Assembly: GCA_014898425.1 (NCBI GenBank)
Contig: RCSZ01000013.1
Span: 992,001 to 1,056,000 of the forward strand
Origin: Botryotinia globosa
Lineage: Eukaryota; Ascomycota; Leotiomycetes; Helotiales; Sclerotiniaceae
Direction: 5' to 3'
Length of the DNA stretch: 64,000 bases
The translations under genes were made by a program, and so were the position numbers. Below are positions 49,018 through 60,969 of the stretch, one piece after another. The notes under the pieces are model-generated. The model had not been told where the DNA came from. It searched no databases and saw nothing but the letters and a program-made list of their open reading frames with translations. The first letter of the stretch is position 1; each line of letters begins with the position of its first letter.

Positions 49018-49370
49018 TACCCACTAACTTCAGATGCCACGAATACCGTTTTCCGGAGCTTTCACCGCATTGTGGTTGGATGGAATTTATCAGGTGGGTG
49101 GGTGTTTCAAGAGCCGCTAATTAGCTCTCTGGCATACGATCGTCAACAGAAGACAGATTATCTTTTCAGACGCGTAACGTACAATCTCAGCCCTAAATTT
49201 TCCCTAGATCATCAAAAACTGTCTAGGAACATCCATTCACCCCCGCTCTTTAACCCCAGATGCCAGCAAAACGACATCTCGGAACAGATGTTCCGGATAC
49301 TGGTTAGATGGGACTTACCGGGTTGGTAGGTGTGCCGAGAACCACTCGTCAGATCTCCTGGGTTAACCAT
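49018..49370. repeat. Diverged ~120-bp direct duplication
   Basis: 49027-49150 and 49250-49370 share CAGATGCCA(C/G), CGGA(G/A)C, GGTT(G/A)GATGG, (G/T)GGTGGGTG/GTTGGTAGGTGT and the order of further short matches. Copies are about 215 bp apart and strongly diverged. Confidence 0.5.
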
Positions 49371-49754
49371 CAAGCCGAGGCATTCATCAAACCTCGCAGT
49401 ATCTGGCCTCTTACGACCTTCCATTCCCGTTCAGCGTGTATGGAAAGAACTCCCAACGAATCCGGATAGAAACTTACACATACGAATACACGTGTACACA
49501 ATCACTCCTTCCCTCTCAAGATCTCCATCTGTCTTATCTAATCTTCACTTTCATACTCACCCTATTCAAAATTTCGCAACAGCACCCTCTCCCAGAATCA
49601 TATTTCAGAAATCAGAAATCAGATACGAAACCCCCTTCCATTTCCAAGTCCCTATTTCCATTCCAGGAAATCGAGGATCTGGCATGAAAAAAATAATCGC
49701 AAGACTAGTTAGATAGATATCAAACCACTTCGACCACCTATACACAACTCATCT

Positions 49755-50060
49755 CCTTCCTTCCTCCCTTCCTCCCTTCCTCCCTTCCTCCCTTCCTCCC
49801 TTCCTCCCTTCCTCCCTTCCTCCCTTCCTCCCTTCCTCCCTTCCTCCCTTCCTCCCTTCCTCCCTTCCTCCCTTCCTCCCTTCCTCCCTTCCTCCCTTCC
49901 TCCCTTCCTCCCTTCCTCCCTTCCTCCCTTCCTCCCTTCCTCCCTTCCTCCCTTCCTCCCTTCCTCCCTTCCTCCCTTCCTCCCTTCCTCCCTTCCTCCC
50001 TTCCTCCCTTCCTCCCTTCCTCCCTTCCTCCCTTCCTCCCTTCCTCCCTTCCTCCCTTCC
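49755..50060. repeat. (CCTTCCTC)n octamer array, ~305 bp
   Basis: About 38 nearly perfect 8-bp units, a polypyrimidine + strand. The EGRKGGRE-type ORFs on the minus strand come from the repeat and are not genes. Confidence 0.97.
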
Positions 50061-51406
50061 CCCTTTCCTCCCAAAACCTCACCCCCCCCAAAACAAATCC
50101 CAACCTCCCTACTCTCCTATTTCCTATCCCATATTCACTCATTCTTTCCTTTCCTATGTGGTTCTCTCTCACACCCGAGAAGTCGCATATAGTTATATCT
50201 TTATTTATTTTTATACTCACGTTAATGTTAATGTTTATTCAAAAAGATTTTATTTGTTTTAAGAAATGAATACTCTTCGCTCTTTGTTTTTCGTTCTTCC
50301 CTTCTTCGGCCTTCACCTCTCACTTCTCTATTCTCACTCCTCTCTTCTCTTCCAGCTTTCCAACTTTCAAATCCTAAACCCAGAACTTAGAATATAGATT
50401 CCAAACCCCAAAACCCAGAATCCAGAATCCAGAATCCATCTACATAAACCCACTTGCCCGCTTCCCCATCACTCCCATCACCCCCAATCCTTCCGCACCC
50501 ACAAATACCCAACCCAGACATCTCCATCCCAGATCTGCAAACCCCGGATCGTAAGCACAAGTAATCATACACAAATCAAGATTCCAACAAATAATCACTA
50601 TATACCCACACATCCCAACCAATCTCATCCCACAACTTCAGCTGCAATTCCCATCTTCCATCTTGATTCTTATCTACTCTCGACGTATTTTATCTTTATA
50701 TATGTATTCGTATATTGTATTCTAGGTGGTTTAGTTATCTAGTTGTCTAGTTGTCTGGTATTATGGTTAGTATCCCGGATCTAGTATTTATCATTCTCTC
50801 ATTTTCATAATTTTCCCAGTAAGATTCTAGAATACATAAGAGAGACAAGATAAGGTATATCAAATCACGCTTCTTTATAAATTTGATGAGTAGGTACACA
50901 GGTTATTTCTGATAAAGTATGATTTTGATTCTTGATTGTGATTTGGCAAAGGTGCTAATAAGTGTAAAATCCATACTACTCTATCCATCCCTCATCCTCC
51001 AATCCACCCCTGTCAGATATACACAATACACGATACGCAATACTCCATCCCATCCACCATCCATTCCACAGACCACACCTGAAAGAGAAACACCAGGTTC
51101 CATATTTTTCTTTTCCATTCCGATGCTTTCATTGCATCCCAGCCTAATGCATCTAATTCCGTTCCAGCCCATCTCGTCCCATCATATCGTGTAGTGTAGT
51201 GTAATGTGATGTGATGTAGTGATATCATCCTTTTCATCCATGCTAAACCCATCCGAACCCTAAATGTTTGTTGAAGAAGAAGAAGAAGAAGAAGTGAAAA
51301 AAATAAAAAATTGAAGAAGATAAATGGCAAAAGGCGAGATGACAAAGTTAATCGTCATCATCAAAAGAAGTGTAAAACAACGCCCCCATAAAAAAGCCAC
51401 CAAAAT

Positions 51407-52970
51407 CTACAAAACGTTTCTCTTAAATCCATGATGCATGTGAGTATGTCTCATCCCTCTCTTTTCACCCCCAACTGCCAAATTTCTCCTACGTTCAGAG
51501 TTCGTAGCAAAGATATTGATGGTATTGCTCTCACCCACCGTACACTTGGTTCCTGCAGCTAATCCGCCAACACTCGACCAAGTACCCGATGAACATTGTT
51601 GGAAAGTTGTTCCATCGATGCAGTTCCATGTGCCGGGAGTGGCACATTCGGTTCCGGGGGTGTGGGTGGTGTTGTTGGAGGAGGAAGAGGATGCGGATGG
51701 GTAGGTGATGGCAATGGAGCTGGTGGGGGAAACGGTCGCGGTGGTGATGGTTGCGGGGAGAGAAGGAGTGGGGATCGAGGTTGCGAGTGCGGAAGTGGAG
51801 TTTGAGGAGGCGATTGTTGGGATAGGGATTGCGGAGGTGACTACAGCGGAGGTGATGGCTGCAGTGGTAGTGGATGCAGTGGTAGTGGATGCAGTGGTAG
51901 TGGATGCAGTGGTAGTGGATGCAGTGGTAGTGGAAGATGAAAACGAAGATGAGGATGAAGCGGCTGTTGGAACGGAAACGGCGGAAGTGGCTGTTGCGAC
52001 GACGGAGGAAGATGAAGATGAAGTACCTGCTTGAGCAAATACACCGCCGACAGAAACATATGTTGGAACTGCGTAAGCAGAGGTAGGAACAGACAATAAC
52101 GAAGTAGCTTCAGAGAGTACAGAGCTAACCACCGAACTTGCAACCGAAACTACAGAGCTAACTGCGCTGGAACCAGCAGAAGCAGCCCCACCAGTCAATG
52201 AACCAATGGTAGCGCTATCACATGAAGAAGTTCCAGAAAACCATCCTGTAAGACGATTGGCAACATCGGTAGCATAACAATGAGTTGCTACTCCATCTCC
52301 AAGGTTTCCAGATTTGTCAATCGAACCCGAATTGTAGATCCTAGCTGCCTTGTAATATTTGGAAACATCGGTAGCAGCACTCTCCTTGAGACATTGAGCG
52401 AGTCCATCACCGGATGAAGTACCAGCTGTTCCATCGGTAATCATTTGAACCATTTCGCTCTTTGGACAAGGGTTTTGAACAGAAGAGCCGCTGTTGCAAG
52501 AACCGGAACCTTCGTGAGATTGCATAAGTCCTGGGTTGGAGATAGAGTAGACAGTGGTTGGAGCTCGAACACATCCATTGGATTCTTGCATGACGATAGC
52601 GAGAATGAAACGAGAATCAATACCAGTAGTCTCGGCAACTTCAGAGATGGCGGATTTAAGATCGGAGATCTCATCATCGGAATTGTTTTCTACACCGAAT
52701 TGAGTACATGAAGCTTTCAAAACACTGTTTTGATTATCGAACCTGAGGGTTTGTTAGTGAGTGGGACAGTTGGAAATTTGTAAGATGATTGATGTGGACA
52801 TACATAGTATCGAAGCTTGAGATCCAATCACTCTCAGTTGGCCATCCAATTGAAATAGCGCCATCACCAGAGTAAACAGTGTAAGAATTTACAGTACGCT
52901 GTTCAATGGGAGCTCCCATGGAAAGAGTGAAAAGGCCGCCAGCGACCAAGAATAAAGGAAGGGTAAACAT
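51407..52970 (-). CDS. Secreted lysozyme/lytic-transglycosylase-like protein with C-terminal Cys module
   Basis: Two exons, 52970-52804 and 52742-51407, with a 61-bp intron (GTATGT..CAG) at a split Met codon; 500 aa. A signal peptide (MFTLPLFLVAGGLFTLSMGA) precedes a domain (residues ~30-235) that resembles fungal SLT/lysozyme-like folds: GIDSRFILAIVMQESNGCVR has the Gln-Glu-Ser typical of transglycosylase active sites (Glu109 candidate), followed by SNPGLMQSHEG. A Ser/Thr-rich linker with tandem TTTAS units leads to a short Cys domain (CATPGTWNCIDGTTFQQCSSG), similar to small chitin-binding (CBM19-like) modules. Likely acts on wall polysaccharide, of the fungus itself or of bacteria; substrate and activity are inference. 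Confidence 0.85.
51862..51935. repeat. 15-bp coding minisatellite (TTTAS units)
   Basis: GGTAGTGGATGCAGT repeats about five times inside the lysozyme-like gene and encodes Thr-Thr-Thr-Ala-Ser on the minus strand. Copy number changes would keep the frame. Confidence 0.88.
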
Positions 52971-54310
52971 ATTGAAATTTGATTTGTGAATTTGAATTCT
53001 GAACTTGATTTCTGAACTTGATTGGTGAAATGGAAATCGACTTTGAACGACTTTGACTCAAAATTTGAATATGAATATAGATCTAACGATGAAGATCAAT
53101 GTGTAGTATGCGAAGAATCAAGATGAATGATTGTGGGCAAGAACAAGAATGAAGGAATGACTCGTCGAGAGTATTTTGCGTCAAGCAAATGGACCTTGAG
53201 AGAATGAAAGGTTGATAGATGGATGCGATGATTAGAAAACGTACCAGAGGAGGAAGCTATCAACATCTTATATGCCATACCGCTTGAACTCGGTCCATCA
53301 AGCCATAAGAGTTTAGGAGCAATTCAGGTACGAGATTCATGGGACGTTAGTTTGTGCATGGATAGGATCCAATTAGGAATGTGGTGGATCCCCTGAGTTG
53401 CGAAGCTTTTTATCGGAAGCCCAACACGCCTTCTTTGGTGGACCAGTAAGGCAGATCACATTCCTTGCTGATGGTCAGTAGCTGCATGTGTGTATATGGA
53501 ATAGGTTCCACCAAATAAAGTACATGGTCTACCAAAGCGGGCCAGCTTCTCTGAGGCGTTAAGACATTTGATTGTATGGATGGATAATTCTCCGGATATG
53601 GTTTTGAGATGCCAACATCGAAAGAGTATTTAATTTTGAAGAAAAGAGAAGAATTGTATGTGATGATTATAGATTAAGGCTAGAATTTAACAATTAACTC
53701 AACAATTAATCATATACTGACAGATTTTCGCTATAAGAAGGACAAAAAATAAAAGTCGACTAAAATCCAAAAAGGGGGAGGAAAGCACGATCCCCCAATC
53801 AGCTGAATGCCGCTCGTGAAGGGTTTTGTGGGTTTCACTGAGCCACAAACGTGAGCTGCTTGTTCATCTTCATGCAACACTGGAGAGAGATAGAAACCCG
53901 TCTGTGTGTATCGTATTCCTTTGCCCCTCCATCTCCATCTTCGACTGAAAAGGGAATCGTGAATCTTGGACAAAAATGTAACTATTTTTATTTTTCCCAA
54001 GGAAAACAAAGCGACGCAAAACAAAGCAGAGCAGAATAAACAATTAATTAATTACAGTAATGAAAAATGACAATTTGCGAAAATTAAAGGCAGGAATTTT
54101 AGACATGACAGATGATAGAATTGTCGACTGCTAATATTTCAATTATACTGAACGAGTAATTAGTAAGTATTACCGATTTTAATATATATACGCAACGGTA
54201 TATAGATAAACCATACAAGCCAACATACGAATAGTATCGAAAGGATTCAAACCCCAATTTGCCAATACCGTTTCATAGATCATCATCCGAGCCAAAGATA
54301 TCTATCTACC

Positions 54311-55841
54311 TACCTAGGTATGTACGGAAGATGTAACCCCCAAACCCTCCCCTCTTCCCTCTTCTATCATCTCATTCGTACAGAGTCAATCTCTCCATCA
54401 ACTTTCTCCCTCCAGCACGAGCGTAGGACACCCCAAAAGGATTTTATCTTCCTTGACTCTATTCGTTGAAGGGGAAAACAAAAATTCATCATCCGAACCC
54501 CATTCTGCATTTCTGTGTTTCATGTTTCAAAGCCATACTTTTGCCGATAATGCATGATGTGATGATGATTGGTCGGTTGATTTAGCATCCTTTCCTATTA
54601 CCCTTATTCAGGTACCATGCGGTTGAAAGTAGATTGACCATTCATGTGAGGTATTTGACGTGTATGGGGAAGGGGTCGTATTATTAAACTGGGCTGGAAA
54701 AGAATCCATGGGTTTTTCTTCTGGACTCGTCCATCTACTTTCTGGGTCCACCAGGTCTCTTCTCCGTCTTCACTGTCAGGTATCTAGGTAGGTATCCACC
54801 ATACGAGGACCGAGGTCGTCCAAAAAGAAAAACAAGCGCCCAAGTTCTCGGCGGCTGCATCTATCAGGCGTATGATACGTATGTCCCTATCTGTCTATCT
54901 ACGTATGATAGCTACCTAGTAAACCATAAATCAGCATGAAAAATGCAAAGTCAAGTAACCGGGAACGCTTGACGATATTCCGCGTTTATTTCTAACTTTA
55001 CCTAGGTAACTCCTAAAAGCAGGTACCGATGTAAACGACACGATTACACGACTGAGTAGACTAGTCTAGCCCTCCTAGGTTATCCATCCATCATTCACTC
55101 ACTGCATCCCTCTGCTTGGAATCTTTTGTCACCCTGCAGTGGCGTGAAGGGAGTGGAGTGAGCAGTACGAACGGAGCAACAGAGCGGAAGTAATACCTTG
55201 TCTGCATTAGTCATGTTTCTGTTGCATTTCATGGATTCCATGGATTTCATGGATTGATGATTTGACTGGGCTATCGCTGAACCAATGATAATGATATTGT
55301 GGTATAATGTTCATCACAGACATTAGATACGGCCGTGGTGCAGCATTACACCACAGCACAGACGAGAGAGAGAGGGACAGAGAGGGTGAGCACAACATGG
55401 AAGGATTTTTTCTCTTTCTCTCTTTTTCTTTCTTCGTAGGGAAAAATGAATGTGGTATAGGAGTACCCACTGATGAAAAGGAGAAGAAGGAGCTGAACAG
55501 TGATTAGTAATGCAGGATAAATCTGTAATCCATAGGGATTATCATCCGATTCTTGTCTCTACTCGATTGTACGGAGGTATACGATAGATGATAGATCCCT
55601 CCAGCTGATGATAGATCCGATACGATGAGTAAGACATTGGCTGATTCTGATTGGGTGAATGGAGACGAATTCCTCAATGGACTGTGCTGTGGCAATGATT
55701 GTGGCAATGATTGTGGCAATGATTGTGGCAATGACAACCTTGGAATTGGATACACCCGACTCCACCTGCAGCCCCCGGGGCCAGCTACCTAGGGACCTAG
55801 CCACTCAGAACTCAGCCACTGTTGACCCCGGTACCTAGGTA
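54311..55841. promoter_or_regulatory. Cluster of the palindrome TACCTAGGTA
   Basis: Exact copies at 54311-54320, 54999-55008 and 55832-55841, with near copies at 54781 and around 55073 and 55788. A palindromic 10-mer repeated three times in 1.5 kb suggests a dimeric protein-binding site, but the factor and target gene are unknown. Confidence 0.4.
55689..55736. repeat. 12-bp tandem repeat GTGGCAATGATT, four copies
   Basis: Three exact units and a fourth ending in CA. Confidence 0.92.
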
Positions 55842-58102
55842 CTGCCACTCACTCCACTCACTCCCGAGGTCACTCCACTCACTACCAATTACTCAGCAAA
55901 TCATTTATTCATCAATCGATCAATTCACCTCCCTTGACCTCAACCTCAACCTCATCCTCATCCATCAAAACCCCCAAACGGTATTTATTGAATATTTCTA
56001 TTTCATTCCATGTTATTTCAATACAATGCAATAATACTATCATAACATATCATATCATGTCGTGATCAAAGGATACTCCCCCTTTCAATACTCTCAGGAA
56101 TCCAATACTATCAAAATATGCCGGCCAGTCCATCTATCCATTCATCCATCAATCACCATACCTACCTTACATCAATCTCCAATCTGCATTGCAGTGCAGT
56201 GTATGCAGGATATGACTTTTACAATTTTCATCAAGTGAAAATCATCAAATAAATACACTACTCATGTATCAGAAGTTGCACGAGACGATTTCCAAGAGTC
56301 AGGATTCTCAACCCTTCTCCATTTATTTCTGCGCTGTTTTGAGGCATTTTCTGTAGGGGAATACGTGCTGTACCCGGTCATTCCTTCTTTTTCATTGTGT
56401 TTCTATGCATGCAAAGGCTGTGAAACGATAAGCATAAGTAGGTACCTCCTGTGTTGAGATATCAACCGTTTGAGATAATATGTCTGCCTGTCGAAGGATT
56501 CGATAGATCTTCAAAGTAGGTCGCGGGAAGTGGAAATAGGTCTAGAATCAGGAACTGAATCAAGTCATTATTTCGCGGGATTTTCGGAGGATTTTTGTAT
56601 GCAGACGTTAGGTTTGTGGTTGGTGTTGTGTTGATTGTGATGATGAGGAGGGTGGTGATGGTGGTGGTTTCACAGGAAAATTCTTTAGGGATGATGACTT
56701 CTATGTTATCATGACTCGTCTTTGTGTTCGATAGTTCGGCATTGAGGGGTTATGTATGTAGGTGTAAATGGATGGATGGATGTGTTGTGGAATATCAATA
56801 CTTTACTTCACCAGGGGAAAATATAAGGCTACTCGGTATGGTGTTCAGGACTTTGGGAATTGTCTCGATTCTTCGGGTTTCGATTGTCATGTCGCCCGCT
56901 GACGACGTGGTGATATTCAGTACCCTTCAATTCTTGGGTATCATCTCCGACTGTAAGTGTCTCTACAATTTCATGTCCTTGTTGCATCACCAATAATGAA
57001 AGATTGGAAAACCAATTCCTCGCTCTCTATTCATGTACCGAGTTTACATTGCAGAATACCTGTATATGTATATCAAACCCCGCATTCGGTATCATATTGC
57101 CGGGTTACATCTGTATTTCTCTCCTTCCTCCCCCCGAAGCCGCATTGAAAAAGTTTCATATCATCCTTCAATATATCTTCCTGCAAGTATATGTTGTGTT
57201 CGGTTATATCATACCATGTCAAAAAATAGAGATATAATCATGACATAAAAATGTATACACCACAATTGCACGTCTAGATCTTCCATCTATTCATCTACCT
57301 CTACTCGAGTGCGCATCGCACATCCCCAAATCAAAACTCCTAATACAAAGCAAAATCAAAATGCAAAACTGGAGAATCCACCTCGCTCTCTATCTCTGAT
57401 TCTGTCGGTAGAAAGCGGGAATCAGGAGTAAAAAGTTTTGTCTATTTGTTTATTCATTTATCCTGAACTGCTTTTCAGGACATGAAATTTCATATACAAA
57501 TAGATTATACGAAATAAAATGAGGATACAACGAGTTGCCCGTATTTCTATGTTTTTCCATTCCACTTTTTCCTGGTCTTCTTTTCCCTTCTTCCAGCTGT
57601 TGATTTGAGATGTAAGATTTAAGGGGGTATTAGTAAATGAGTCGGTGAAAAAGTAGGTAAGTGAGCACTGATATCATATCAGTCTCTTACTCTTGAAGTT
57701 TTGCGAAAGCTCAGAAGAAGAAAATTATCATTCTTGATTCTTCTGCTTGGTGAAAGATGAGATGGAGTTTATGATTTGTGCTATCGGAATAATCGATTTC
57801 GGTGTTTGTGCGATTCTTGTGCTGATTTTTTATGCCCATTGGAATTCTTACTTTGACTTCATTTATATGTTTTGAGTTTAGAGGTAGGTTTATGGTGGTA
57901 TGTGGATACTTTTGAGTAGAGATTATGCTTAGAATTCTGTTTGTTGATGATTATTCGTTATCTCGAATTATACTATAATATTGGGAGAGAGGAGTTTAGA
58001 GAGAGGATTTATAGAAATTCAACTAGATTAAAATGTAAACATTAAACATCACACACTAAACTACCAACAACCCCTCTCTCCATATTTCCCCATCAAAAAC
58101 AG

Positions 58103-60033
58103 TTACCCTGACCCACAACTCCAACTCCCTCCCCGTTGACTCGTCTCCCTAATCCCCACTCCACTCGCCCAAACCCCCATCCCACAAAGCACCGCACCCA
58201 CAGCCACCAAGAAAGCATTAACCAGCAAACCCCCCCACGACCCCCATCTCCCACCTCTCCCATTCGCATTCCTCCACTGCAACCACAACCCCATGACCCC
58301 CGGCAACCCATACGTAAACCAGCTCGCAAACAAACTACTCACCAACCCCAACAACTCATTAAACCCCGGCACGCTCTCCCCAATAATCCAAGCTAGCACC
58401 CATACTCCCCCCGTAATACCTAACCAAGCCATCAATCCCCTTTTCGTCCGCGTCTCCGCGTGCGCCGTCCCGGTAAATATGCGTAGGAAGATGTATTTCG
58501 AGGCTACGTGACCGAAAATGACCCCCGCGATCACAATCGTGGGAATGGCGATTCCGAAAGCGATTTTGGAGAGCAGAGGACCGGCCGAAAGGAGCGCGGG
58601 AGAGGATATGGAAGAGCCGGTGTAGATGTAGATTAGTATCGAGGAGAGGAGGTAGAGTGCGATTTCGATGATTTGCAGGGTCGCGAGGGACTTGGGGAAG
58701 TCGGACGGAGTGCGTAGTTCGGAGATGAAGGTGAAGAAGGCGATGTGGCCGGCTGGGAGTGGGTTAGTTGGGTTTGGGGTTTAGGGTTTGTGGGGGAGAT
58801 GTGGCTGGGGGTGGATGAGGGGGAGTGGATGGGTATACATACCATAAGCGAATACAATGTTCGTTACACTCAGAAAGGCTTCGCGAAGAGATAGATCCTC
58901 TTTAGGCCATAGGGAATATGTTTTCTCGGCGGGTGCTCGCACGCCGACGGATACCATGGTGATGATGACAGCGATTCCGATACTTGCGAATGCTATTTAT
59001 TGATAATGATTAGTTTCTTTCACGCTCTTTCATCTAAATCCATTGCGATTCCTATTCACTTATTTCCTTTTCTCCCAACTTTCCATTGGCAACTCGATCG
59101 GCACTTCTCAACAACACAACACGAGAAGGGAAAAGAAAGAAAACTAAAATACTCACAAACAATACTCAACCAACTCATTCCCCTACACGTCCTCGGCAAA
59201 TCCAGTATCCAAAAAACAACCATCCCCACGACTCCCAACACAATATTACACAACTTCCCCCCAGTCAACGTATCCAAACAAATAATCCACGTGAGGATAT
59301 GACTCGCCATGAGAAACAGCAAAAACAGAATTTGCGCCGCGCCCGCGATTTCTCTCCCGACATTGGGCATTCCGAGGGGTGCGAGAAGAATCGAACATGC
59401 ATCGGCCCAGGAGATAATGGATGGATAGGCGGTGCGGAATCGATGGATGAGGAAGCCGGAATACCAGGCTAGGAGGCCCATGCTGATGATGAGGAGGAGA
59501 CCGGGGATGAGCCCGACGGTTGCGAGGACAGAGGGGAGCGCGAGAATGCCGAGGGAAATGGTTTCGGCGATCATGATGAAGGCGCAGTGGAGCCAGGTCA
59601 TGGAGCGGAAGTGGATGGGTTGAGGAGCGGAAGTGCTGGTGCGGGTGGTGGTTTCGTTTTTGGGTTCTGGGGATGAGGTGTAGTTTTGATTGGTGGGGGG
59701 AGAGGGGGTGTTGGTGAGGGTTTGGAAGGTGATGCGGGATTGCTGGTTTAGGGTGTGGTGGGTGGAGGAGGAAGAGGAGAGATCTTCGGAGAAGCGAGAG
59801 GATTGTCGGGGGAGGGAAAATCGAGTGGGAGGGGCGAGATAGAGGGGGACGTTTTCTGGGGATGTGGTGAGATTTTGGGGAGTAGAGTTGGGATCGAGAG
59901 ATGAGTCTCGGGGGGTGGAGACATTTTGGATGGATTCTGAGCTCTCGGGTGTGGTGACGAAGGTTTGTTGAGATGTCTCTGTCTGGTCGAAGTGGGGGGC
60001 TGAGAGACCAGGAGATTCGGATGGTTGAGCCAT
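58103..60033 (-). CDS. Aa_trans family amino-acid transporter
   Basis: Three exons: 60033-59157, 58992-58843, 58752-58103; introns of 164 bp (GTGAGT..TAG) and 90 bp (GTATGT..CAG); product 558 aa. The first ~140 residues are a polar, Ser/Thr/Pro-rich cytosolic tail. Then hydrophobic segments follow, starting with SMTWLHCAFIMIAETISLGI and LALPSVLATVGLIPGLLLII, the typical Aa_trans (AAAP) TM1-TM2 with the GxxALP motif. Further landmarks: LSIVSFASIGIAVIITMVSV across the first junction and NIVFAYAGHIAFFTFISELR across the second, both conserved in fungal neutral amino-acid permeases related to Neurospora MTR. It should be a proton-coupled importer at the plasma membrane or vacuole; substrate is not determinable. 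Both junctions restore family motifs. Confidence 0.92.
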
Positions 60034-60969
60034 TTTGTTTATGTATATGTTGATAGCTTTGGATGCGAGTCTGGTATGTTCAAAGATAATTTGATGATAG
60101 ATAACAATTGAATATTAAAAATTAAATATAAAGTATATCATGAGTTTCCAGCCTCAAGTTGTGTCCAAAGAGAACCGTTCCAAGACCTCAGGAATATGAA
60201 AAGAACGAGAAGCCCTCTCCAAACATCTTGTGGGGGAGTCGAAGACTTATGGGAATGGGATATGCCTAGTGTGAGAAAGGATGACAAAGGTACAATCGGC
60301 AGCTGATGACAAGTCGAAGACATTTAGTTCATTGAATGGTAGGTAATGTGGGAGTTTATCGGTACATATTTCCCAAGATCTATCAATCTGGCACTTGTTT
60401 GAGCTAATTCGGCACTTGACGATCGTTAGGAGTAAATTTTTGAAGCTATTTCGCTTGGCTCCAACTAAGATGTAAACGTATCCTATTAGAATACAAGAAT
60501 TCTTTACCTATAAAAGTATTGAGATATAGATAATGCTCACTTAGGATAGATAGGTTGTATAGCTCCCCATCTGTGCGTGATGGTGCGTTTTGACAGAAGA
60601 GGTGGAGAGGCTTTGATATCCTACTGCGGAAAGAAGGAGATATGATAGGCTGAAGCATTTCTTAGCAAGTTTTAGTTATTAACAGGTGTAAACTTCAGTT
60701 TGCCAGCCAAAGATTTCAAGTAGATTGGTCATCTAAGTTTTAGAGACTTGATGTTCAATTGATCATTGATATTATGGTTCCCTTCGCCAATTGTTTACCC
60801 TTCCTAAGAAATGAGATGGTAAAAATTTCCAACAGCAGTATCCTATTAACTCACTACTAATATGAAGTTATCAAATCATTGCCTTCACACAATTGAAAAT
60901 GTTGCACCTCTGAATTCTTGCCAAAGAACGTTGGGTCTTCAACTATTGATTACAGATCTCCCAGAAAGG
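60034..60969. other. Spacer between ATPase 3' end and transporter 5' end
   Basis: Contains the transporter promoter. Minus-strand ORFs at 60138-60323 and 60446-60658 have no features and are not called. Confidence 0.4.

Larger units (their letters stand above)
46820..51406. other. 4.6-kb gene-poor spacer
   Basis: Between the orphan gene and the lysozyme-like gene. Apart from the repeats listed separately I see only short ORFs without features (47717-47938, 48632-48865, 49330-49716). Confidence 0.4.
52971..58102. other. 5.1-kb gene-poor spacer
   Basis: Upstream side of the lysozyme-like gene and 3' side of the transporter. Short ORFs only (53731-54024 on -, 55207-55470 on -, 56724-56996 on +), none recognisable. 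It is scattered with CTACCTA/TAGGTAGG words and a cluster of the palindrome TACCTAGGTA. Confidence 0.4.

Noticed and set aside
49709..50220. Minus-strand ORFs with EGRKGGRE repeats
   Set aside because: They are the octamer array without stop codons; no start context, no ordered sequence.
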